Shown here: positions 20,060-27,064 of the stretch, in pieces
Layout: the number at the start of each line of letters is the position of its first letter
Position numbering within the stretch: position 1 is the first letter of the stretch
NCBI GenBank assembly: GCA_027382625.1
Contig: JAJKFJ010020998.1
Span: 1-27,064, forward strand
Reading direction: 5' to 3'
Length of the DNA: 27,064 bases
Source of the DNA: Tetmemena sp. SeJ-2015
Taxonomy: Eukaryota; Ciliophora; Spirotrichea; Sporadotrichida; Oxytrichidae
Notes under the pieces: generated by a model
Told to the model about the DNA's origin: nothing
The model's input: only the letters and a program-made list of their open reading frames with translations
The model's database searches: none
Translations under genes and position numbers: made by a program

Positions 20060-20850
20060 ACTTAACACAACAGAATAAGGAACCTAATCACGAACAGACT
20101 ACTCAAACTTGCAGTATAGAACTTCATCCTTGAATATATTACTATTTCCTTGCTGTAAAAAAGACAAAGCGCATCCAATACTAAATAATTTCTTCTTGAA
20201 AGCTGAGTTTAGGAGAGAATGTTTGAACAGGGGAGGCATCCTCCACTCCTCGTGACTAATGGCAACACTCTGAGTTGAAGTGGGCTGTTGTCAAGAAGAT
20301 AACTCGCTAAACAGGATATAAGAATAGAAGACAAAAAGAGTCTTACAATATAAAAAATTAGACAAAACGAATAGAAGCAGAGAAAGAAACATATTTACCT
20401 CCTTTACTTTATACAAAAAACTAGTTTATATTTGAGACTCCATTCTCAATCAATTCCAAAATACTTCTAGAGCAAATAATTTATTAGCTAAATGAATATG
20501 AAAATTTGAGAAATGCAATCAAATTAAACATTTTGAAGACAGAAAATTACTACTATATCAATTTAGTCTAACATAAAAAAATATTTTCTTTGTTAGATTG
20601 TATTGCATAATAAAAGTATAATTATTCTTATCTTTCAATTGAATAATCTTTTTTTTATTAGTTCTGCTATAGTAAAATGACTGAATTTTATTTATACCTA
20701 TTTTAGGCTTGTATTACTGATTTATTTTGCGATGGGCGCAACTCCATCTTGTGCTTACTCAAAATAACATGTGCGATTTATCTTTTAGCTTAAATTGGAA
20801 AATAAGTTGTGAAACCTATACTATTATAAAGGATTACCACATAATTATGA
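20060..20850 (+). CDS. Candidate MDS cluster of an unrecognised forward gene
   Basis: The segment 20060-20420 is GC-richer than its surroundings and coding-like in more than one frame. The longest frame is open from 20227 to TGA 20848-20850 (about 207 codons), beginning EASSTPRDQWQHSELKWAVV and VKKITRQTGYKNRRQK. Upstream, 20085-20203 reads as RLLKLAVQNFILEYITIS in another frame. CTGAGTT at 20203-20209 and again at 20270-20276, and TTGAA at 20196 and 20275, are possible pointers, but the frames they join are ambiguous. No family recognised. Confidence 0.4.
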
Positions 20851-21534
20851 GCTAAATATATTAAAATTAAAAATAATAAATTCTTGAGAAAAATGTTAAA
20901 TTTCCTTCTTGAATATCCTAGTGGCTCGTAGTGATTGCTCTATTCATTTTCTTTATTTATCTTGATGAAGTGTATATATAATTAATAAAATTATTATCAT
21001 TTTTTACCACCAGTAGTAGTTATCAATTTATCTAAAGAATAAAATTAAAAACATCATATTAAATTCCTTTTAATATTAGCAATTTCATCCGTCATGGAAT
21101 CTTATTCTATTGACTAATAAGAAAAATTATGTAAGGATGAAATTTACTATCTTTTAGTAAAACAATGAATTTCTATACTGATATGAATAATCGGACTGGC
21201 TAATTAACAATAAATATATTATAGATTATGTTTTAAGCTTGTAATTCAAATTATAGTAATTTTTTAATTTAAGCATTCTCCTAAACGCAGATCAAGCAAT
21301 CAGCAAAATTATAAAAATAATTATTTTGCTAATCTTATTTAATATTGATTTCATTAAAAATATGAATATAATAAATTTATATATAGAGTGACAATTTAAA
21401 ACAAAAACAACCCAATAATATAAATTTGCATGAGATAATTAAGTAAACAATTTTTTGATAGATTAATATAATTACAGATTTGAAAATAAAGTCTTTAAAT
21501 GAATAATATCTATAAAGCATATATATATATTTGA
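20851..21534. other. AT-rich stretch, nothing recognised
   Basis: AT-rich background with a short TA repeat near 21516-21529. No supported feature. Confidence 0.35.
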
Positions 21535-21909
21535 GCAACAGTGAGACAATCTCCAAAGTAGATTAACCTGTCTTAAAAGCAATCATTGAAAGAGTAGAAC
21601 ATTTTGTAGAATAGTTAATCTATTAAATAAAGCATAAACTTGTCTAAATACCAGGTTATGCAATAAAACAATTCTAAGAATCCAACTCAAAATGGATCAG
21701 AACCTTAAATTAGCTCAAGCAGAAGTTGCCAAGCTTTACATCAAAATAGTTTGCAAAGGCCTTAAGGGGCAGAACCTTTTGAAATATCTTAGGAAAATAA
21801 TACAGACAGAACCATTCCTCAAAATTCTTAGCCTTAATTTAATCAAAATATAAATGCATAATCAAATGAATTAAATCTTAAAAATAACATTATTTATTTA
21901 GTATTTTGA
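21535..21909 (+). CDS. Candidate Q/N/S-rich coding segment
   Basis: This frame is open for 124 codons to TGA 21907-21909 and reads as a Gln/Asn/Ser-rich disordered protein of a kind common in ciliates (for example NNSKNPTQNGSEPQISSSRS). An overlapping frame from ATG 21692 (MDQNLKLAQAEVAKLYIKIV) also looks plausible to about 21860, so the frame cannot be settled by eye. No pointer or homologue identified. Confidence 0.35.
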
Positions 21910-22308
21910 TTTTTGCTTATTCAGTATTTTCATTTCGTAGTTTTTGAAAATTAAAATCATTTTTAAAAAAATTAATAAAATAACTTGATCAAATATTATA
22001 GTAGCATAAATATCTGACATCTATTATCAATCAATATTTGTTCGAGATTCAATCAAAATTATAAGAGACTCCTTCTTTTTATGCTTTTAATAAATATCTA
22101 AGCTTATCCGTGAAATTCAATACACACTTGTGATATTTTTACGCTATTTTTAAAATATTATAGGGTTAATATTATATATAATCGAGGGTAAGCTAATCCT
22201 AATCAAGATAAGTTCTGGAAAAAAAAAAAGTGATTTTTATTAAATGTGTGATAGTTTTAATTGATTATATATTTTTAATTGATAAAAGAAAAAGCTCTTA
22301 CCAGTTTA
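21910..22308. other. AT-rich stretch left of a palindromic element
   Basis: No coding-like island. Background sequence up to the 8-bp target repeat of the next element. Confidence 0.35.
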
Positions 22309-22316
22309 GTGCAAGC
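22309..22316. repeat. Left target-site duplication GTGCAAGC
   Basis: The eight bases directly left of the G-run end of the palindromic element recur exactly at 22925-22932 directly right of its C-run end. Confidence 0.8.
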
Positions 22317-22924
22317 GGGGGGGGGCCTTTCCTCGACAGTAAAATTTTATAATGAAAAAAAGTAAGTAAAAATATGTTTATAGGATAATTTTTGCTCCTG
22401 AATCTGATTCTTCCAATTATAGAGGCCTATTCGAACATCTAAGGCCTCAAATTTTAATCCTAATATAGTCAGTTAGAGGTCAGCTGCACCTATATAAAAT
22501 CTATATTTTTAGCTATTTTTTCGCTATTGTAAAATAAATTTAAAGCGCTATTTTTAAATAGTCCAATATTTTTTGATTACATAACATGCTTCAGCTATAA
22601 GCCCAAAGAATTAGAGCTTAAAAATTGTAGCATTAGCCCCTTTATCATGAATTAAATTTTGGTTATGTAAAAATATTGGACTATTTAAAAATAGCGCTTT
22701 AAATTTATTTTACAATAGCGAAAAAATAGCTAAAAATATAGATTTTATATAGGTGCAGCTGACCTCTAACTGACTATATTAGGATTAAAATTTGAGGCCT
22801 TAGATGTTCGAATAGGCCTCTATAATTGGAAGAATCAGATTCAGGAGCAAAAATTATCCTATAAACATATTTTTACTTACTTTTTTTCATTATAAAATTT
22901 TACTGTCGAGGAAAGGCCCCCCCC
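22317..22924. mobile_element. 608-bp palindromic (foldback/MITE-like) element with 8-bp target duplication
   Basis: The left arm (22317 to about 22585) is repeated nearly perfectly in reverse complement by the right arm (about 22667-22924), with a spacer of about 80 bp. The outer ends are a run of nine G on the left and eight C on the right, followed inward by CCTTTCCTCGACAG. The near identity of the arms and the intact GTGCAAGC duplication on both sides indicate recent insertion. An 8-bp duplication is typical of hAT-like and a few other cut-and-paste families, but the poly-G end does not match a family I know. No ORF is present, so it would need a transposase from elsewhere. Confidence 0.85.
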
Positions 22925-22932
22925 GTGCAAGC
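22925..22932. repeat. Right target-site duplication GTGCAAGC
   Basis: Exact direct copy of 22309-22316, abutting the element's right end. Confidence 0.8.
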
Positions 22933-23692
22933 TTGCCATCGAATACTATCTTTGTTTAACTTTTAGTTTTAAGTTTCCGTTGAAGACAGTTACCAGTAGT
23001 AGGGTGAGGGTTGACTCCTTCTGAATTTTGTAGTCTGTAAAGTATTTCCTTGTGAATTTAGTTAATCTATGTATAATTATTGTTAAAATTACGCAAGTCC
23101 ATGCATAATTTTTAAACTATTTGGGACTAAATGATAATATAAGTCTCTGCTGACTGGAAAGGTTATTTTGCTTGCTCTGAACGCTTGCTTCCTCAGAGGT
23201 TGCTTTTCAAAGCTTCGAACTTAGGTTTAAAATTGATGATGTTATAATGGTAGATGAAGTCGTTGCAATTAGCAATTAAATTAATATAATTCTAAAGCGT
23301 TTGTACTTGAGAATTATTATTTTAAAAAAAAATATTTTTTGCAAATTATTAAAACTTACTAATATTACAAACTTGTATATTAAGAAATGAATTAAAAGCT
23401 GGGAAATAAAATGGAATAAAATATTCGCTTCCTCCAAGTCTTATAGATATTTAATGAATATACTTAATTAATATAGAGAAATAATTCACACTGATTTTCT
23501 AGTTTCTCAGTATTATATCCTTTATAGAGAAAGAAGTAGTCTGAACCTGCTTATTTTAAGGAAATTACAAAAGAATTCATTATTTTAAATTTAACAACAA
23601 AATTCTGTAAAAATATAAACTTATTATAAAATAATAATTAAGTTTTAAGTTATTAAGACTATTTGTAAATAAATAATTTGTATTAATTTGAC
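22933..23692. other. AT-rich DNA upstream of the MDS/IES gene
   Basis: A moderately GC-richer patch at 22955-23040 and another at 23155-23225 are unassigned. The last few hundred bases are AT-rich and should contain the 5' flank of the following gene and, if it forms a gene-sized nanochromosome, the site where a telomere would be added. No C4A4 repeat is expected or seen in germline DNA. Confidence 0.35.
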
Positions 23693-25663
23693 ATGGAAGC
23701 AATGAATAAAGACAGTCTAATTAATCCTACAACAAGGACTTAAATTCAAGATAATAAATTCCAACATCAGGAATTTGAAGTTATTTACTAACTTTCAGAT
23801 TAACAAAAGCAGCATCTCTCTGTTTATTTTATTTGTGATTGAGGCTGCTCTTAGAAAAACTGAAAATAAAAACATCAAGTTATAAAATGACTTAGAGATT
23901 AAATTACAAACATTATTTATTCATTTATAAAACTATTGACTAAGTTTTATGCTTATTTTAGAATAATATAGTTTGATTAATTATATGTTTTATTAGATAA
24001 ATTTAAGATGTTTAAAATACTCTATAGGGCTATCCTTAGGCAGAACAAATCTCTAAAACTGCAATTAATTTATGTATAATTGGTCGAGGAAAGAGGTAAG
24101 AATCAGATTCAAAGTCTCTACTTTGCAAAAATAAAGGACATCGAAACTGAAAATTTGAAGCTGAAACTATAAAATAATAGCCTGACTGAAAAACTATAAA
24201 AGACTTAGGACTTCTTAAAGAGATATGTTTCGCTTGAGTTAGAAGAGGATATCGATGTCCAAGAGGACTATTCTTTGATAGAGTAACTCTACTTTGAGAA
24301 TAAAAACTTAAGATCTCTTCTGCTTACAATATAGGATGTAACTATTAGGTAATTGCAAAATAAATACTTATTAACACTTATATTTTGATAGCTCTTATAC
24401 TGACTCGTATTCTTTAGTCTATTTGCCAAATATTTTATCTAATAAAAATATATTAGCTTTTGATACCAATTCCTTTTATTTGACTGATTCTGTTTCTAAC
24501 ATTTCTATTCTCCATCCACTTAATAGAATTTTAAATGATAATTTATGAGCTATGAATCCTTACATTTTAAGCTCTATACCAGTCATCGTAAACATAAATA
24601 AATAAATCTGAATAGTTTTTGTTTAATTTACATCCATGAAAAACATTTATGCAACATAACTCCATTGAGTAATCTTAATTGTTCTTCTAAAATTGCATGT
24701 AAAAATAAGTAACATTAGCTAAGCATTATGATAATGCAATGATTAAAGATAAAAAAAATATTTACTAGCATTCATTAAGAATAAGGAGTTGCACTCAATA
24801 ATTGTTCCATCCACTTTTGTCCTCTCTTACATTTCTTATTAGTTTAAAATGTGAAAATGATATTTAAATTAAGTAAATATACTACTGTTTAAGAAGACAA
24901 AATGATTTATATATTTTAATGAACTCTGATTAACTAATCAAATTCATCCTATAAATATATTTAAGCTTCTGCAGATAGAAACTGATATGGATGCTGCTCA
25001 GAAACAAATTAGAGAATTGGAATCATAAATTTGGGAATAAAACTATGAGTCAAGCTTGAAGGAGCAGTCTTCAATTATAGATCAAAGTGGATTCAATTAA
25101 GAAAGTGTAGTTAATATGATTTCTAAGGCAAGTAAGCAAATCAAAGATGCTGCAAAGAAAAGAAAAGAAGAACAAGAAGCAGATTAAGATATCTTACAAT
25201 TTTAAATTTTAAAAAATAAATTAATTTAAATACAAAACTTCATAATAAAGCATTTATTTGAAGTATTTGAAAAATATTAGCTAAAATTGATTTGCTAAAA
25301 ATTTCCTCCAATTTAAATTATATCAAATTAAAGTTTAATAAAATTAAATCAATAAATTGAATTATTTTAAATTAATTTTCCTAATTTATATCTGTGATAT
25401 AATTTGAATTATTTATTATTAAGCTCTTAGCCAAACTTAGTTGACTCTTGATGGCAAGCCAGAAAAGTTTCCATTTAAAAACATAAAACCAAAGATAATT
25501 GTTTTTAAAGAAGGCGTTTCTGCTTGGAGGTCCTCCTGTGTCTAATGAAAATGATACTTTAGAAGAGAACTCTACTTAATCATCACAGAAGAATTCAAAC
25601 AATAGCAGTCCAACAAGAGAAGAAGATGGCCAAGTCATCCTTCAAAGTCCAGACCGCTCATGA
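23693..25663 (+). CDS. MDS/IES-interrupted gene for a 298-aa coiled-coil protein
   Basis: Six coding blocks in order: 23693-23820, 23834-23901, 24063-24316, 24966-25182, 25418-25490 and 25507-25663, ending in TGA. Together they give 897 bp with one frame. Five pointer pairs (TGT, AATTA, CTTCTGC, ATTAAG, AAAGA) account for every frame change. The protein starts MEAMNKDSL, has a long Lys/Glu/Leu/Gln-rich coiled-coil region (about residues 45-200, for example KIKDIETENLKLKLQNN and IEQLYFENKNLRSLL), a basic KDAAKKRKEEQEAD helix, then a Ser/Asn/Glu-rich tail ending SPDRS. The ENKNLRSLLQI string recalls short coiled-coil proteins such as the SIKE/FGFR1OP2 group, but this is weak. A scaffold or cytoskeletal role is only a guess. 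TAA/TAG are used freely as Gln, so this is a normal ciliate gene rather than the GC-rich transposon type. Confidence 0.75.
23821..23833. other. IES 1: 13 bp, pointer TGT
   Basis: TGT at 23821-23823 and at 23834-23836 bracket a pure A/T core. Removal joins ..CAT CTC TC-TGT G to ATT GAG GCT, changing to the frame of the next block and bypassing the in-frame TGA at 23840-23842. An alternative ATT pointer (7-bp removal) also restores frame, so the exact site is uncertain. Confidence 0.5.
23902..24062. other. IES 2: 161 bp, candidate pointer AATTA
   Basis: AATTA at 23902-23906 and 24063-24067; removal gives ..GAG ATT AAA TTA ATT TAT GTA.. in frame and skips TGA at 23937-23939. TAAAACT (23928 and 24054) and CTTAG are also repeated but give the wrong frame. 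This is the least certain junction of the five with respect to position. Confidence 0.45.
24317..24965. other. IES 3: 649 bp, pointer CTTCTGC
   Basis: CTTCTGC occurs at 24317-24323 and 24966-24972, both times read as CTT CTG C.. in the flanking frames, so removal gives ..AGA TCT CTT CTG CAG ATA GAA.. without a break. The insert is AT-rich and contains the TGA at 24386. A 7-bp repeat at the predicted frame makes this the best supported junction. Confidence 0.75.
25183..25417. other. IES 4: 235 bp, pointer ATTAAG
   Basis: ATTAAG at 25183-25188 and 25418-25423; removal gives ..GCA GAT TAA GCT CTT AGC CAA.. in frame. The insert is AT-rich and low in complexity, in contrast to the blocks on both sides. 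Confidence 0.65.
25491..25506. other. IES 5: 16 bp, pointer AAAGA
   Basis: AAAGA at 25491-25495 and 25507-25511; removal gives ..AAA CCA AAG AAG GCG TTT CTG.. and restores the frame of the C-terminal block. A one-base homopolymer error in the T run at 25502-25506 would be the alternative explanation. Confidence 0.6.
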
Positions 25664-26060
25664 ATTTATTCATAAATATTACTAATTTAAGCTTGATTTA
25701 GCAAAACTTTTTTTTAAATTAATTGCTGTTATTTTACGTTTTGTATTATCTATCTACTTTACCCTTGTAGATCATGAGTTTCCTGGCAGTTGAGAAAAGT
25801 GTCCATTTGGGGCGATCTAGGGCTCATTGGATAGCGCTTGCAAAATTAGCTGGACGTTATCCTGTGCGTTGACCCTCTATCTGCTCTCCTGATGGAGTTA
25901 ACTGGACTTTAATGTGGCAGGTGCCAATTGTTCATAAATGCAACCCCTAATTTTTTTAGTCTCAGAAATTGAGGATTAAGCCAGAGTCAACAGGATCTTT
26001 TTTCCTCGCCTTTAAATGAGCTTCACAATGATACCCATATTGCTAGGGTTTAAAAATAAA
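25664..26060. other. GC-richer unassigned island at 25755-25960 and AT-rich flanks
   Basis: The island contains CTGATGGAGTTAACTGG, similar to CTGATGGAGCTGACTCG of copies A and B, but no longer match was seen. It also has a string resembling a tRNA D-arm (GGGCTCATTGGATAGCGC) with no matching T-arm or acceptor stem. Left unassigned. Confidence 0.3.
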
Positions 26061-26061
26061 A

Positions 26062-26115
26062 TAATGAACATCATCTACAGAGATTTGAAACCCGAAAATA
26101 TACTTCTTATATAAA
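26062..26115 (+). pseudogene. Protein kinase catalytic-loop fragment (AGC-like YRDLKPENILL)
   Basis: Positions about 26065-26106 read MNIIYRDLKPENILL, an exact eukaryotic protein kinase subdomain VIb with catalytic Asp, Lys and Asn, and the Tyr-Arg-Asp form typical of AGC kinases. The sequence becomes AT-rich within a few codons on both sides, and no glycine loop, DFG or APE motif was found nearby. It is either a short MDS of a kinase gene whose other MDSs lie elsewhere (scrambled or outside the window) or a pseudogene scrap. The string is far too specific for chance. Confidence 0.65.
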
Positions 26116-26187
26116 AACTTAAAAGTTAAATACTTGCTTATTTATTTCTTAAAAGCTAAAAAACTTAAAATTATTTGAGCTATAATA

Positions 26188-26590
26188 GAAGAAAAAAGTT
26201 TTTTTAGAGATGGAGCTCATAATATCTGAGAAACAGAATGGTTTTTAGAAATTATTTAAAAGTTAGAATTTTTAAATCACTTTTTTTCAATTAATTAGGT
26301 TAACTGTCAAATTAATTAAAAAACTTTTACCCGCGGGGGTTCGAACGACCGTCCTCCAATATTAATCAGACTCAATAGTAGAAATACCATTGAGCGGAGC
26401 GAAGTCTGATTAATGATTGGAGGACGGTCGTTCGAACCCCCGCGGGTAAAAGTTTTTTTAATTAATTGACAGTTAACCTAATTAATTTGAAAAAAAGTGA
26501 TTTAAAACATTCTAACTTTTAAATAATTTCTAAAAACCATTCTGTTTCTCAGATATTATGAGCTCCATCTCTAAAAAAACTTTTTTCTTC
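26188..26590. mobile_element. 403-bp palindromic element flanked by TA
   Basis: Left arm 26188-26371 and right arm 26404-26590 are almost perfect reverse complements beginning GAAGAAAAAAGTTTTTTTAG. The 32-bp apex itself folds (CTCAAT...ATTGAG). TA lies directly outside both ends (26186-26187 and 26591-26592), the target duplication of Tc1/mariner-type transposition, the class encoded by the transposase at 5878-7104. The inner arm carries a GC-rich block with CCCGCGGGGGTTCGAAC. No ORF. Near-identical arms suggest recent insertion or maintenance by folding. Confidence 0.8.
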
Positions 26591-26668
26591 TAAAACCCCT
26601 AGTTTGAATTGAGATCAATTAAGAAGATTGAACAATTAATAAGCAATTAAGATAATAACAGAAGAAGC

Positions 26669-27064
26669 TCAGTCCAGCTTGATCACAGTGGCTTTTTTCA
26701 TTTTCTTCAGATTATTTTTCAGGTACTTAGCCTTTGCTCTCTCCTTCTGGGGTCGCTTTCGCACGATACACTCATTTCCAACTGTGCTCCAATCCTTCCT
26801 GGCATTGTGAGCGCGGCCATAGGCTTCGAGGTAAGATCCGGTGGGGCAGAGTGTCTCAAGGATCTCGTAGATCTCATCTGGCTTTCGCGAGGCCTCCCTC
26901 ATTGGGGCAAGGATGACATTAGGGGCTTTGTGCGTCTTGGTGATCTTCTTTAAATCTGTGAATTCTCCTATCTTCCTCGCGAGGATGCAATGCTCGGAGT
27001 TGTGTCTGAGGTAATAGCCGATGTTATCTCTCAACTCACCATTCAGCTTAATTTTCACCCAGGT
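26669..27064 (-). CDS. MT-A70 family adenine methyltransferase, C-terminal part (runs off the window)
   Basis: MT-A70 proteins transfer a methyl group from S-adenosylmethionine to N6 of adenine in RNA or DNA; ciliates have several, including MTA1 for DNA 6mA. The visible 131 residues run from the window edge to TGA 26669-26671 and contain conserved family strings: a TWVKIKLNG start, EHCILARKIG, ILAPMREASRKPDEIYEIL, and GRAHNARKDWSTVGNE. The catalytic DPPW motif would lie upstream, outside the window. The tail is strongly Lys/Arg-rich (KRPQKERAKAKYLKNNLKKM). No TAA/TAG occurs in the visible part. The gene is about half G+C, like the transposon-like module at 3-7 kb and unlike the interrupted gene at 24-25.6 kb, and a palindromic element sits 78 bp beyond its stop. 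Whether it is a retained host gene or carried by a mobile element cannot be told here. Confidence 0.85.
   Translation of the reverse strand, partial: TWVKIKLNGELRDNIGYYLRHNSEHCILARKIGEFTDLKKITKTHKAPNVILAPMREASRKPDEIYEILETLCPTGSYLEAYGRAHNARKDWSTVGNECIVRKRPQKERAKAKYLKNNLKKMKKATVIKLD

Noticed and set aside
23928..24060. TAAAACT repeat as the pointer of IES 2
   Set aside because: At 7 bp it is longer than AATTA, but joining there puts the next block in the wrong frame.
25795..25880. Possible tRNA starting GGGGCGATCTAGGGCTCATTGG
   Set aside because: The D-arm-like string has a mismatch in its stem, and there is no TTCRANN T-loop or matching acceptor end downstream.
26330..26450. tRNA-like boxes at the apex of the TA-flanked palindrome (GCTCAATGGTA and GTTCGAAC on the minus strand)
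   Set aside because: No acceptor stem or T-stem pairing can be formed; TTCGAA is itself palindromic and the similarity is explained by the inverted repeat.
1..27064. CRISPR array, rRNA genes, bacterial operons
   Set aside because: No regularly spaced identical repeats with unique spacers, no rRNA-like blocks, and the genetic code and gene structure are those of a ciliate.

Overview
The window reads as germline (micronuclear) DNA of a ciliate that decodes TAA and TAG as glutamine and keeps TGA as its only stop. Every convincing gene ends in TGA and runs through in-frame TAA/TAG. At about 23.7-25.7 kb one gene is cut into six coding blocks (MDSs) by five mostly AT-rich inserts (IESs), each flanked by a 3-7 bp direct repeat (pointer); removing one pointer copy plus each insert gives one continuous frame. 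Non-TA pointers with this code suggest a hypotrich/spirotrich (Oxytricha-Stylonychia-Tetmemena type). That organism call is inference.

Layout. About 230-3110: G/C homopolymer-rich, probably low-quality sequence with a degenerate tandem repeat (about 714-1535). About 2.9-7.1 kb: a GC-rich module of three unrecognised forward ORFs converging on a Tc1/mariner/IS630-type DDE transposase, with size and layout recalling the TBE transposons of hypotrichs. About 7.5-10.8 kb: three direct copies of a repeat carrying broken ubiquitin coding fragments. 12.2-13.2 kb: a short element with about 50-bp terminal inverted repeats whose decayed coding sequence recurs in the opposite orientation at 18.8-19.05 kb. 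13-22 kb: mostly AT-rich DNA with islands that read as coding fragments (possible MDSs) on both strands, only weakly supported. 22.3-22.9 kb: a palindromic element with an 8-bp target duplication. 23.7-25.7 kb: the MDS/IES gene, a predicted 298-aa coiled-coil protein. About 26.07 kb: a lone protein kinase catalytic-loop fragment. 26.19-26.59 kb: a second palindromic element flanked by TA. 26.67 kb to the end: the C-terminal part of an MT-A70 family adenine methyltransferase on the minus strand.

Together: a germline locus in which one interrupted MAC-destined gene sits among transposons, miniature inverted-repeat elements and decayed gene copies that somatic development would be expected to remove. 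The least explained items are the three companion ORFs of the transposase, the ubiquitin-bearing repeat family, and the GC-rich MT-A70 gene next to an inverted-repeat element. TAA/TAG-as-Gln makes almost any AT-rich frame look open, so isolated MDS candidates carry low confidence.
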